NCBI GenBank assembly: GCA_027475525.1
Contig: JAMWFC010000113.1
Coordinates: forward strand, 1,290,001-1,354,000
Reading direction: 5' to 3'
Source of the DNA: Macrolepiota albuminosa
Taxonomy: Eukaryota > Basidiomycota > Agaricomycetes > Agaricales > Agaricaceae
DNA length: 64,000 nt
The notes below the pieces were generated by a model. The model saw only the letters and a program-made list of their open reading frames with translations. It was not told the origin of the DNA and searched no databases. Shown here in pieces: positions 30,501 to 39,900 of the stretch. The stretch's first letter is position 1. The number at the start of each line of letters is the position of its first letter. Both the position numbers and the translations under genes were made by a program.

Positions 30501-32779
30501 ATGGACACGATATTCCATGGAGCTGGAACGAACGGTTCGTTGGGATGGGCCGTATTAAAGTCTTGTACCGCCTCGCGGTACAATCCCGGCTTGGCCAACA
30601 CTAATGCCATTTGCCGGGCAAACGTCGATCGAGCCTTGCCCTGGGGGGACAAGGACCTAATCAGGGCATGGCCAAAGATGGTCCTCCAGTGCATTCGATA
30701 TGCGGTGTCAAATGCAATCCCAGGAATGGCATTTGGCATGCCTGGTCGCCCGAAGTACAGTGCATTCTGGGCCCATTTCTCCAGGTCCAGCGTCTTCTCA
30801 ATCTGCTCGAAGCTGACGCCTGCGAGCGTCGTGTTTTGGTGGCTCCCCCACTCCTTCGTGCGCACTATCCCATCCGGGACAGGTAGGGGCATCATCCTCA
30901 TCACCGCCGATCGCGCCTCAAATGGGGGGTCCACCTGGCTGTAATCACTATGGGTCAAGACCAGCTTCATGGTCTTGTCACGGGCGCTGACGTCGCAAGC
31001 ATCGCTCACTCGGTGGAACTCTCGAAACAATTGATAGCCAGCGATCCTGTCGTCGGCTGGCGCATACCGGTTACGAACTAGTTCCACCAGCTTGCATAAT
31101 TGGAGGGGATTCATGGGGAACCCTCTAGGCATGACCTTACTGAGGGTTCCCTTTGATCCACCATACCCACTCACATGGCTGTGGATGTAGGCCTGTCGAG
31201 CCTCCGATCCCACATATACGGTATTATTCGCGGACGAATAATAAAAGTGTCGATCCAACCCTCCATTGAAGAACGAGTTGAGGCGTTCCACAGTGTGGTC
31301 CGCAAATATTCGAACACCGAGGCTCGGGGGGATAATCCCCGTAGCTTCCTCGGCTCGTCTCTGCTTATTCCGCTCGAACTCAGCCTGTTCATTCTTCCTC
31401 CGTTTGTTCTTCTTCATATTGCGAGCGACCCGCACTCCCCGCTCATGCTTCGACTCCTCCTCGTCAGGAGTGGCCTCATTTGAACTGATATAGTTCGCAT
31501 CCTCGTCTTCACTATCCCTGTGGGGATAGGCTACCGTTGATACTCCTGCAACAACCATTGGTGCACCTGAGGGCACCACATTTTCTGCCTCGTTCTCCGT
31601 TCGAGGATTGGCGTCCAGCCACTTCTCGGGGTAGCTTTCCGCTGGCGGTTCATACTCTACCGGGGGCTGAAACCTCAGCACTCCTCCCGGCGCTCCTTGT
31701 GGCACATCTGCTGCAAACGTCACCGTTTGCACCAAAAATTCATCCACCTGCTTCGCTGCTCTCTCTTTCCTCTTCGGCGCTTGCGTCGAAGATATTGCAC
31801 TCCTCACCGACCCTTGTCTGGACAACTCCGACGACGTTGACGGACCACTTTCTCTCTCTATCCGCTGCTTCAACGGCAGCACCCCCGTTACTCGACCTTC
31901 ACGAGGTCGAGCGCTGTCCTCCGCCCGTGGTCGATCTGCCCGGGTTCTCTTCGGTTCTGACTCCAGGGCAGATTCGGGCGTGGCCGCCCGACGTTTCAGC
32001 GCCTTGTTGAAGGTTGCAATAGTATTATGCTGCCGCTCTTGCAACAGCGCTATCTCGTCTAACAACCCAGTGACCACTACTTGGGCCACTGTATCTCGGA
32101 GGAACTCGGTCTCAGGCGGCACGCGGTGACCCGCCTGTAATAAACGCCTCCACAACGCCTCTGCGTGTGGCTCATCCCGCCACTGATCTCTTTCTGTCGC
32201 CCGTTCCTTCCCTTTTCCTTTATCCTGAGTTGTCTCCCGCTCGGGAGACTGCTGCCTTGTCTCTCGACGCGACCCTTCCTGTGGGCCTCGTCTGCTCGAC
32301 CTCCGATCCTCCTGCGACCTCTCCCGGGGAGATCCCCGAGGTACCTCTCTCTTGTATTGCACCTTACGTCGTCCTTCTCTCGGGGGCGAACTTTCTCTTC
32401 CCGGTCTACTCGCTCTCGCTTCCCCATCAACCTCCATAGGCTGATGACTTCCTCCACTCTGCGCCTGGCCTTGTGCCATTCCTCCCATTTGCTGCCAGGG
32501 CTGCAGCGGCGGCATCATCGCTCCCTGGGGCATCATCATTCCCCAGTTCGATCCTGCCCCCGCCGCCTGCTGACCCATTGGTACCGGCATCGGCATAAAG
32601 AACATGGGCATCTGCCCCTGCCCGTACCCCTGCTGCGCCTGAGGGTACGCAAAAAAGCTCCCCATACCCCCTTGCTGCTGCGGCATTTGCTGCTGTTCTC
32701 TCACTTCTCCCCCACCACCAGAGCTCCGCGAGCTCTGGTTATCTCTCGAGTAACGTTGGTCTTGTTGCGACGACGACAT
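18574..32779 (-). CDS. Gypsy-4 ORF3, split by Gypsy-3
   Basis: Read 32779-30440, then 19113-18574 once Gypsy-3 and one CCGG are left out: 780 + 179 = 959 residues with the frame kept across the join. About residues 1-110 are low complexity, rich in Q, G, M, P and Y, followed by an R/E-rich stretch. A conserved region begins near residue 480 (LGVRIFADHTVERLNSFFNG, then ALYFGRPGMPN, MHWRTIFGHALIRSL, VLAKPGLYREAV and, past the insertion, WADHAYTYGVVFL). It aligns by eye with ORF3 of Gypsy-5. I see no signal peptide or transmembrane helix, so it is not an envelope protein despite its position. No known domain is recognised. It starts 109 bases after the pol stop. Confidence 0.8.
19118..20065 (-). 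repeat. Gypsy-3 3' LTR
   Basis: 948 bases, TGATGACGCCC...GGTCCTATCA. It differs from 29492-30439 at one position seen by eye (GCGCACTATAAG versus GCGCGCTATAAG). It is dense in GCTAAG, GGTAAG, GGCAAG and GCGCTAA words. Being next to the antisense gene, it may also hold that gene's promoter. Confidence 0.95.
20066..20077 (-). other. Gypsy-3 polypurine tract
   Basis: On the minus strand GTTGGGGGGAGA directly precedes the 3' LTR. It is the usual primer for plus-strand DNA synthesis and confirms the minus orientation. Confidence 0.8.
20236..22644 (+). CDS. antisense six-exon gene in Gypsy-3 with a Zn2Cys6-like cluster
   Basis: Exons 20236-20520, 20570-20658, 20717-21017, 21070-21096, 21143-21316 and 21367-22644. 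The five introns (49, 58, 52, 46, 50 bases) all have GT-AG ends, mostly GTAAGT, and every phase fits, giving 717 residues. Exon 6 opens with CDKCWADNDPEGC, then QPCYRCGALKRAC: six cysteines spaced C-x2-C-x8-C-x8-C-x2-C-x6-C (residues 293-324). Fungal Zn2Cys6 clusters have C-x2-C-x6-C-x5-12-C-x2-C-x6-8-C, so this is close but with a longer first loop. A basic stretch (KGKGKAKRS), a long acidic region and a C-terminal helical part (MLERFSRRAATMEAAMGRERERV) follow. Introns on this strand cannot be spliced from the gag-pol transcript, so it needs its own antisense transcript. A DNA-binding role is inference. Confidence 0.78.
22645..23076. other. convergent spacer of Gypsy-3
   Basis: 432 bases between the stops of the antisense gene and pol. 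No ORF of interest. It should hold the 3' ends of both transcripts and is again dense in GCGCTAAGCGC-like, GGCAAG and GGTAAG words (for example 22931-22975). Confidence 0.5.
23077..26826 (-). CDS. pol: Gypsy-3 pol: RT, RNase H, integrase
   Basis: 1249 codons open on the minus strand. In order: RT from about residue 255 (AGVYEPSNSSYRSRWFCVLKKNG, LDLYVGYDER, LPMGWTNS, active site SFIDDVGV), RNase H near 570-680 (ILAVDTSYIAVGYFL, LYGLFKAFRSLKMYL, EVDARYIKGML), integrase zinc domain (HRGLYATRASLLERFWWPHA, CHLCQ), and integrase core with D, D, E in YVDTMHM, VTDNGAP and NGLVERP. The end carries an SH3-like region (RGALVLMRNSKIETSYNKKMHPRYLGP) and an acidic tail. No chromodomain is seen. FIDD replaces the common YxDD, but both aspartates are kept. 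Its ATG lies inside the end of gag; the frame is -1 relative to gag, so frameshifting or reinitiation would make it. Confidence 0.92.
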   Translation of the reverse strand: MFSQTIEEVIGDDHGDVALTLEFDHSTGLVTVMSTAFLDEDVLTTLPTTDAELSQKNQNITDSSLAYLYLTASESFQNIASTDTYLTTLPGASSPAVLGLAAPQATVPLSTSVYNQANAPKRKGVQVKKKYKPVALKTKPIATHSPETFRIERQIIGDPLADIPTLSPNPPPFQPTGRFTEERQQQFAKEHDTGFLTKDELNVLTDLVAKQDKAFAWEDSERGSLRTDFFPPVVIPTIPHVPWTEHNRPLPPGIEAEVCQIIRTKIQAGVYEPSNSSYRSRWFCVLKKNGNLRIVHSLEPLNRVTIRHSGVPPFPDHFAESFAGRICGATLDLYVGYDERLIHPSSRDLTTFQTPFGALRLVTLPMGWTNSVPIFHDDITFILQPEIPHNVLSFIDDVGVKGPKDWRLVNGLPVTHPENPNIRLALWDFFQLLNRVLQRMKYSGGTFSGHKLLLCAPRFKILGHICTPDGRVPDESRLALLERWGPCRDLSEVRAFLGTVGVLRIFVKNFAHCAHALNRLTRANEPFEFGPDQVTAQRDLVKALQDAKPLVPIDYSSADPVILAVDTSYIAVGYFLCQCLSDNRKQRRYNRFGSITLNDRESRYSQPKLELYGLFKAFRSLKMYLIGVRNLIVEVDARYIKGMLQNPDIQPSASMNRWVVAILMFHFELVHVKSSFHGPDGLSRRPRQPGDPAVDPQADSDFEDWIDRLHGFVHLIQQPIPLLRRQQPTSIFLHPIVPYRPEIFSAPLTFYTASILGQDLPPVKVVQEPQSLREDSKNLTYDAVPRSAKAKAEDSRLLIVEQWLQDLKRPPDLTDEQYATFIRYATHFFFTDNRLWQRNRDGAHKLIIKPEGRLRVLRAMHDELGHRGLYATRASLLERFWWPHASADIAWYIRTCHLCQIQQTRQVLIPPTVATPAPLFSKIYVDTMHMPKSGRYKYIIQGRCSLIHWPEFRMLQRENTEAVAKWLFEDVICRWGALREIVTDNGAPIIKALTYLAKKYNIHHIRVSGYNKRANGLVERPHFDVRQALFKAVDGDESRWSEATYSVFWSERVTIRKRMGCSPYYAATGTHPLLPADIIEATYLQPAPNSILATTDLIARRAIDLQRRKEDLERLHEVVFSARRQAALRFETEHSATIKDYNFPRGALVLMRNSKIETSYNKKMHPRYLGPLVVISRNRGGAYVLCELDGSVLHRPVAAFRLLPYLARKHIDLPLEALDIDTAKLRELEETELLDDDDLPTLVEEEEND
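26799..29237 (-). CDS. gag: Gypsy-3 gag with zinc knuckle and protease
   Basis: 812 codons from the minus-strand ATG at 29237. Pro/Ser/Thr-rich start, then a gag domain (FSAPKWDETKPRELSQYFKEL, CNITDHTQMKEYAARYV), a knuckle CHFCGEIGHTMTRGRC with C-x2-C-x4-H-x6-C (two residues longer than usual at the end), a Pro/Ala-rich hinge, and a retropepsin-like protease (VEAIVDSGSQIISM, DLLLGRPFD). The protease being in gag rather than at the start of pol is notable. It overlaps pol by 28 bases. The leader between LTR and ATG is 254 bases. Confidence 0.9.
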   Translation of the reverse strand: MPQSVTPITPLTPLSQLISLTPSPISRTPSPLPLTELANTVAMEQQVQRMPPRNHFSAPKWDETKPRELSQYFKELEYLFRDCNITDHTQMKEYAARYVLYDTAETWTGLTEFAAFVPAAPPAPAQGASYEDWKTAVIQLYPGAEEATRYTVNELQKLVQESFDSGTSSLGAFSTYYREFQKIARWLLQNGKLYINEERRLFQQGIPTSLWTRIARRLEIVHQAHHPDEPYNVADVFEAGKWVLKGTDTGVGLQRARTSPPPERTNGIIPIPPPVADFVKKEELNAAITAAVASAMTRIETMITTNLTANRPANVPAPGPCHFCGEIGHTMTRGRCATLENYVRQGRIRRAIDGKIVLTTGATIPNYPDKKSFQERVDEWHRRNPGQIVTGTLSGNANPDPEQATQQQMIHEVLHFDSVGDHPTFSREERIAKLQQELDSLKNQVFDGVEVKQPKQPLKGYKPMPPASKLPTPAPTAPPATAPAPAPEPSSSATAPEPPLPPLHPYSGIPDRYHAPAQRNFAAPEKRPEGGYRPTAPIFDIEKSNHVFNRIMKTNVTLSVEELCSIAPDVRNQVKTAVTPRRPLATAVAEVDELDDALPGFSVTIDPPDTEDTLADPIANATSVDPVETYLRSVDHGEDPAILTVAQESHAIRSVALTVDNKHEVEAIVDSGSQIISMAAEVANDLGLIYDPTVILNMQSANGTVDRSLGLAKNVPCTLGDITFYLQIHILRSPAYDLLLGRPFDVLARSVVKTVTDEETTLTISDPNSGIRRTVPTFPRGQRKGARAKPPEFTDQHANEPPHRCFHRPSRR
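29471..29488 (-). other. Gypsy-3 primer-binding site
   Basis: Three bases inside the 5' LTR the minus strand reads TGGAGCCCACCGCGAGGG. It starts with TGG, complementary to a tRNA CCA end. The matching tRNA is not identified. Confidence 0.6.
29492..30439 (-). repeat. Gypsy-3 5' LTR
   Basis: 948 bases, near-identical partner of 19118-20065. On the minus strand it starts TGATAGGACCC and would drive gag-pol. CCGG follows at 30440-30443. Confidence 0.95.
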
Positions 32780-32888
32780 AGCGGTGAGGTGTACAAAAGA
32801 TCCAGGGGCAAGACAAAAATTCCAAGTCAGCCGTACACCGCCTTCGCTTACATCATCACTTCCTCTTTCGGCCGACGATCCGCCACAT

Positions 32889-35800
32889 TCACATGGCTCC
32901 CCGAGCCCTGTCCTTCCTCGGCAACTGTGCAGGGCGCTTCACGCCATGCAACTCCAAGTACCGATCCAAGGCGGCCAACTTGGCACACTCCCGATGCGGC
33001 TCCCATGTCGTATCACCCAGGCTCCACCGTACCTCATACTCCAGACCCCCAGCCTCGTTCCACCGATGGCCTACTAGGTCCTCGACAAACCACTCCTGAT
33101 CATCCTTCGCCCCGAAGTCATAAGCTTCTGGGACCACCCGTCCTGGGAACAATGCATCATTATTCGGCCTGAAGGGTCGAAGCAGTGATACATGGAACTT
33201 CGGTACAATGCGTCGTGCCTGCAGCGCCGTAGGCAACTCCAGTACATAGTTCGACGTCTTCGGCTCAGCCTGTATGATTTTATACGGACCAATATACTTC
33301 GGGCATAGCTTGCTCGCCCTGCCCTTGGGTAGGTTCAAATTCTGCGTTGATAGATATACCAGCGCCCCTACGGCCAGCGATGGCTCCTCCGCTCGCCTCT
33401 TATTCGCGTATTTCGATTGAAACACGCGTGCTTCAATGATCGCATCATGCGCGTTTGCTAAATTCTCCAGGGCAGTCCGCGCAAAGTCTTTAACTCCCTT
33501 ATGCACCGCTGTATCGGCGCGCAACTCCTGAAGCATGGAGGGCATGAACCCCCCATTCAACTTGAACGGCGCATACCCTGTTGTCTCCGACACACTAGCG
33601 TTTATCGCAAACTCTGTCAGGGGTACTCGGTCTACCCAGTCCTGCTGGCATACCCTGTTGTCTCCGACACACTAGCGTTTATCGCAAACTCTGTCAGGGG
33701 TACTCGGTCTACCCAGTCCCGCTGGTCGGGGTGCACTACCGTGCGCAGTATCTGTGCCACGTTACGGTTTGCTCGCTCCGTCTGTCCATCCGTCTGCGGA
33801 TGGAACGAAGTTGACATCAGCAGCTTTGCGCCCATCATCGCGTGAAGCTCTCGCCACCACTTCGACGTGAACTTTGAATCCCGATCGCTAACGATCGAGC
33901 TCGGCAACCCATGCAACCGCACGATTTCCTTCAAGTAAATCCATGAAAGCTCCGAGGCTTTCATTGTGGTGCACACCGGTATCAAGTGTACCATACTCGT
34001 CATCCTGCATATTACTACCCACAAGTAATTGAACCCTTTGGACTCGGGAAACGGGCCAACAAAGTCCATCCCAATGGAGTCCCACGGCTTCGTGGGCACA
34101 GGTAGCGAATGCAGTTTGCCAGCCGGTTTACGGTTGGCCCCTTTCGCCCGTTGGCACAACTCGCAAGTTGTGCAGAACGCAAATACATCAGCATGCATCT
34201 TCGACCACCAATACCAATGTCGCACATATTCTAGCGTTTTCTGTGACCCAAAATGCCCAACCACCCCATGTGCCTGATTGATCACCTCTGTGATCAATGC
34301 ACGCTGCCGGGGCAAACACAGAACCTGCTGGCCACTAGCGCTAACAGTGTAGATCAACTCTTGACGCACTGAAAAACTAGGGTGATCTTCGGGCCGCGTC
34401 AACACCTCCGTACACAGCCTATCCTCTGCATACCCCAGTATCACTGCCTTTTGAAACTCAGATCGATGGTAGTCCCGAGGGGCAGACTTTGTCTCCGCAG
34501 GCGCACGTAGTGCGTCTGCCAACCGCATATCCCCGTCGCCCGCATTCGCAGTGTGTCCGCTAGGTCCTATCTCGGTCCCAGCGTCTGCGACCTTGAGACG
34601 TTCCGCCTCGCTATCGCGGGCCTCCTGCCGCTCTTGCAACCGCTTACTTCGCCGACGCTCTCGAACCTGCATGGCTCGAATTTCTACCACGTGGTCCTTA
34701 ATCTCCCGATACCGTTGGTAAGGGATGTCGTCCCCTTCTGGATCAATACGTATATCCGCATTGACATAGTGATGAGCTTCATGGGCTTCATCTAGTCGGT
34801 CACTCTCAAAGTAGCGCGACAAACAGTCCGCTACCTTGTTAAGCTCCCCTTTGACATATGTTATGTCAAACTTGTACCGTGACATGTAATCAATCCATCG
34901 CCGCTGACGCGGAGATAAGTTCGCCTGGGTTTTGAAGAACTCAAGCGCTTTGTGGTCGGTTATGATATGAATATCATACCCCATCAGCTTGTCCTCCCAT
35001 TTCAGGAGGGCCTCTAATATAGCCAATGTCTCCAACTCATGCACAGCGTAATTCTGCTGCACATTCGTGAACTTCTTCGACATAAACCCGGCCGGGTGGC
35101 AAGTTTGCCAGGACTGTCCCTGCCCATACATTGCTCCCACTCCCGTCTTCGATGCATCACAAATGAGCCATATTGGTTCATTTTGTCGCGGATCAATGGG
35201 ACGTATGATCGGCGTGCGATCACATATTCGTTTAATCATGTCCAGACAGCGTTGGTGCAGTGGCCGCCATACAAATGGCGCCCCGTTTTGTGTGATGGCC
35301 ATCAGCGGCCCCGTGTATGTCGTAACATCCGGCAGAAACGTTGATACGTAGTTTACCAGCCCAACAAACCGCTGCACATCGTTGTAGTTTCGTGGCGTCC
35401 TCCAGTCACGAATCCGATCCAATTTATCCTGGTCAGGATGAATACCTTCATCGTCGATAACATGTCCCAGGCAGTCCACCCGGTCCGCATACAACTCGCA
35501 CTTTTTCCACTTCAAGTACAATAGGTTCGAACGTAAGCGCTCGAACACCACACGAAGGTGCTTCTCGTGCTCCTCAATGGAGTCCGAGTAAATGAAGATG
35601 TCATCAAGATATACGTGCATGAATCGTCCGATAACGTCACGAAAAATCGACGTCATCAACCTCTGAAAGGTTGCTGGGGCATTACAGTCACCTATCTGCA
35701 TTATATTGCTGACATAGGTGCCGGTAATCGATGAAAACACGGTCTTCCCGACATCACTCTCCCGTATTTGAACTTGTTCGTATGCGTCCGTCAGATCGAT

Positions 35801-36919
35801 TTTTGACCTGATTTTTGCCCGAGCCACATCTTCACGAATCACTTCCTGATCAGGAAGCGGCGTCACATCCTTAATGGTGTTATCGTTGCGCTGGCGTGCG
35901 TCCAGTGCCGTGCGCAACGTCCCATCCTTCTTCGGAATGCACAGCAATGGCGCGGCCTGCGACGCAGGTCTCGCCTCCCACCACCGAGCCTTGAGGTAAC
36001 GGTTCGTTTTATCCCGCAGCTGTTGCTGTAAGGCCATGGGACACCGCGGTAGATGGTACTTGTACTGTTTTGTATCATCGACTAGGTTAATCTCATGGTT
36101 AACCTCACGCCACGGAGGCAACTCCTCCTTAGTGCCATTGACCATATCCGCAAACTCATCCTGCCACTGCCGGCGGAGCTCCGGGATATCCTCTCGGGAC
36201 AACCCAGTTGCCCTGATCTTGCCTTTGTCCTTGGCTCGTGGCGGCTTGTTTAGCCACTTCCCACTACTGCCCACTACCTGGGTAGTAGTATATTTCTCCC
36301 GTAGAGCTCGCAACCTCTCCTCACTGTCGTCTGGCACCTGTAGACGGGTCGGTCTCTCCTTCCTGACTCGTCGCGACGAAATCGACGCCCCGTCCACCTG
36401 GATCTCCTCCGGAAAGGATATCTCGTCATCCCTCGCCTGTCGATAGACCTCGGTCTGCCGAATCCACGGTCGACCTTCCCAGGCACACATGGATGCCACC
36501 AGCTCATTCCATTCTCTAGGCATTCACGGATCGAACGCCCAATCAAACGCTGGTGGTGGTACCGGCCGGTCCCATAAGGATCGGTGCGATTGTTCGCTAT
36601 ACGCTACATCATCCTCCCAGTCCCCATTCAATGGTTCCATCGGAGGATCCCCACAAACTAGCTCTTCAACCTTTACCTTTGACGATGTAGGTTGGCATTC
36701 CCTTCTGACAGCCCGCTCCTGCGGCCGCGTTGGCCGAGTGCAATGCACATCCTGACCACCCACCGCACCTGCGGTGAGTTCCTCCCGTTGCACACTCTGA
36801 TGCTTAGCCCATTCTTCCGTGGACATCAAGATCGCTCCACACTCCTCGGGTAAGCCTCTGATAGGGTTTACCTCCTCTGGCTCATCCTCCACGGTAGCCG
36901 GTCGTGCCACCGAGCGTAG
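32889..36919 (-). pseudogene. pol: Gypsy-4 pol: RT, RNase H, integrase, chromodomain-like end
   Basis: In frame with gag after its TGA. Excluding the 77-base copy at 33571-33724 gives 1318 codons ending at 32889. RT has RSKIDLTDAYEQVQI and HVYLDDIFIYSDS; RNase H WLICDASKTGVGAMYG and DHKALEFFKTQ; integrase a zinc domain (HFGSQKTLEYVRHWYWW, CELCQR) and a core with DFVGPFPE, VSDRDSKF and HPQTDGQTERANR; the C-terminus LEYEVRWSLGDTTWEPH is chromodomain-like. One in-frame TGA at 36524-36526 (sister Gypsy-5 has Arg in ...DPRMP..., a CGA-to-TGA change) is the only apparent defect besides the duplication. The protease (LWDSGSTTTGVTPQF) is in gag. Confidence 0.88.
33571..33724. repeat. 77-base tandem duplication in Gypsy-4 integrase
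   Basis: Copies 33571-33647 and 33648-33724 with one T/C mismatch near the end. It shifts the integrase frame; with one copy the frame runs on. Probably an assembly artefact. Confidence 0.9.
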
Positions 36920-36922
36920 TCA
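36917..36922 (-). promoter_or_regulatory. candidate stop-codon readthrough site, Gypsy-4 gag-pol (UGA CUA)
   Basis: Gag ends in TGA and the next codon is CTA, with pol open in the same frame. UGA followed by CUA is a known leaky context in several RNA viruses. Gypsy-5 has the same in-frame layout with UGA CUU. Confidence 0.6.
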
Positions 36923-39900
36923 GTTGGTGCCCACCGCTCTCTTCCTCTCCGTCGCGCGTTGGCGGCGAACTCTCTCCCCAGCTTCCTCCACTGCGACCCG
37001 CACTGCTGGAATCTCAGTACCCGCCACAATAACCTTGTTATTGCAGAAGTCAAGTACCACCTGATGCTTGCGCATGTACGGCGTCCCTACAATCATGTCG
37101 TACCGGTCGAAGTTCGCCACGTCCACGTATTCAACACTTGTTGACCCCGGGACGGTTAGCTCGAGGTTTGCTCCAAACTGTACTGCAGCGCGACTGCCGA
37201 CAGTACCAAGTTGCAGAGTTATGGGCCGCTCCAGCTGATGCACCGCCAAGTCATGGACCTGGCAGAACTGGGGCGTTACTCCAGTGGTTGTACTTCCCGA
37301 ATCCCACAAAGTCCATGCTTCGTGACCTCCAACCTTGACGTAGGTAGCCAAACATTCCTTATCCTCACGGCGCAGTTGCGGCCGGGTCAACTTGCGCGCT
37401 GCCTTTCTAAGTTTCACTTTGTGAACCTTTACTCGACCCGCGCCCAGCTGCATGCTTTCCTCATCCTCAGGAAAGTCCGTTAACGCCATCAAGAACTCTT
37501 GTTCTGCGGAACTAGCGTAGAGCTCCGAGTCGTACACATCCACTTCCACATACTCATCCCCATCGATCATCACTGTCCCTACCTCGTCATCAACTGGGCC
37601 TTCCTCGCCAGACTGGGAGCTCTCATCCTCCTCCTCCACGTCTAGCTCCTCATCTGCGTCATTCGCAGACTCCTCTGCCTCAGTGTGTGCAGCGCGTACA
37701 TATGCTCGTGGTTTACCCACTATTTGCCCCCTTTTAGGGCAAGTACTCGCGAAATGTCCTTTCTCACCGCACGCATAGCATGTTACTATGCGTTTTTCAC
37801 CCGTCCCACCCGGGCCTGTTCCCCGCTCTTTCCGCGGGTCACGATTGGCCTCAGGTTTTGGCGGATGGTGACCACGCTCTTCAGCCACAAGTTTTGGCTC
37901 AATCGGCTTAGGTCGATGAGGCCTCGACAACGTTCGTCTCAATACGAACCTAGGGTTTCGGTTACGTTCCATGTCCGCTTTCCTGACCAGGAAAGTGCCG
38001 ATCATTCGTGACTGGCGTGCCTCCATCGGCCCCGCAGCTTTTACTCGCGAGCTATGCAGATCAAAGTGGCGTGCCGTCTTCAACGCCTGTTCGTAATGTA
38101 TGGCATGCGCTACGAATTCCTCAACTTCATTTATTTCTGGAGATAATCCGTCATCCCGGATTAGCACTTGCCTCATCTCAGCGGGGATGCCCTTAAGAAA
38201 GGTCTCGCACACTGTCCATGCGTCGGGATAAATGGCCATATTTTGAGCATGGTCAACAAGGGTATCATAGAACCCTTGTACTCCGAGGGCCTCGGTGTAC
38301 ACTGCCGAGTAAAACGCCTCTCGTGCATCCTGCATTGTGGATGCACTTACAAATCGATTGTACAGTTCAAGGATCACATCTTTGAACGTCCAGTGCTGCC
38401 TCGCCCGATTATGGTGAAGAACGTGATGACGAAACCACCTCTTTGCCGGACCTTCCAAAAACTCGGGCAGCACAAACACTCGCTCCTTGTCCATACGATC
38501 TCCACCGTACAGACATGCTGCCAGATGGTAGCATACATCCATGGTCCAATCCTCCAGCTCGCTGAACTTTGTTCCCCCCTTATAGGGCAGAATATGCTTT
38601 GGATCAGCCCTCCGTGGTTTGATCCCTTCAGGTAATCGCAACGCAATCCCAACCGCGTCATCGATTATGCTCACCAATCGTCGATGCATGCTATCAGTGT
38701 AGGCTCTGGTGGCCTCATTCATCCCAGGTGTCTTGTTGCGTCCATCGGCAGGGACGAACGTCGAGAAGGCTTGCACCGACCGAGTCATCGGTCCTCTGGG
38801 GCTGTGAGATCTGTCGTCCCGAGGGCCCTGCCCTCCATTCCATCTATCCGGCCCCAACTCCCGCGGCTCCTCTCGACTGCTGATATCGCTCCCGTGCTTA
38901 CTTCGACAACTGTTCTGCGCACGTTCCACAAATTCTCGCCTCATTTCATCAATGGGTTGGGACCCATTGAAACTGATTCCCTGATCATCAATACGAGAGT
39001 AGCCTTGCCCCCGTAAATCCTGGATCCGCATTCTTTGGAATGCGACTCGGTCCTGAAACGTGTCGGCAAGTGGTACCCTAGCCGGCACCACTGGGTCCTC
39101 CGCTTCTCGTTTCACCTGAGGTGACAACACTTCCTCCGGTACTGTTTCCAACAGTACATGTGTAGCCGGTCTGGACGTCACCGTCTCGGCCACGGACATA
39201 GCTGTAGGTCGGTACCCTACGAACCGCTGCTGCCTCTGCCCAGCCGCTACTCGCGTCTGGTATTGCTCCTGAGTCTCCCCCGCCTGTTGTGGGGCAAATA
39301 TGTTGCTAAACGCCTCCTCAATGTGAGGAGAACTCCCTCTCCCTGCGGGAATCGTAGGGATTAGCTCCGCCTCCGCTGGGGTGGATGCAGCCGACCCTCG
39401 GCGACTTTTACGGTCAAGGTAGCTTTGAGCTTCCAGGTCCAAGATCTGCATATATGCCGAAATATACTCATCTGTTCCCACTTCTGGAAGCGCCTCGCCT
39501 CTAGCCTCTATCAATTGCATGTGCTTGTTCACATACAACTTCAACCTAGCCCTCGTCGACAATTTACTTATCTCTGGGAACCTTGCCCAGAGCATAGCTA
39601 TTTGAACGTCGAGGGTCGCTTCATAGCGTCCGTTCTCGTCTTCATCAGACGTATCATCAGCCACTGTGGGCTGACGTCTTCTTGTCCCCGTAGTCTGCAC
39701 CGGTACTGCTGGCCGCTGCCCTCCAGGTCGTCGACTCAATGGCGTCGATTCCGGTATATTCCTCCATGGTGTCTCATGGACAGCGTCCTCTCGTCTACCT
39801 TCCGAACTTGTCCAAGCCTCTCCTGCCGTTCCAGGAGCCCCTGCCCTAAACGGGGATGGTTTTTTTTCTTCGTGTGTGGCCACACCCCCGCCCGACGTCC

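Noticed and set aside
18574..32779. ORF3 as an envelope gene, from its place after pol
   Set aside because: No signal peptide, transmembrane helix, fusion peptide-like stretch or glycosylation clustering is visible.
32165..33172. 335-codon plus-strand ORF opposite Gypsy-4 ORF3
   Set aside because: Arg/Ser/Leu-rich shadow of the Q/R-rich ORF3 and pol end on the other strand.
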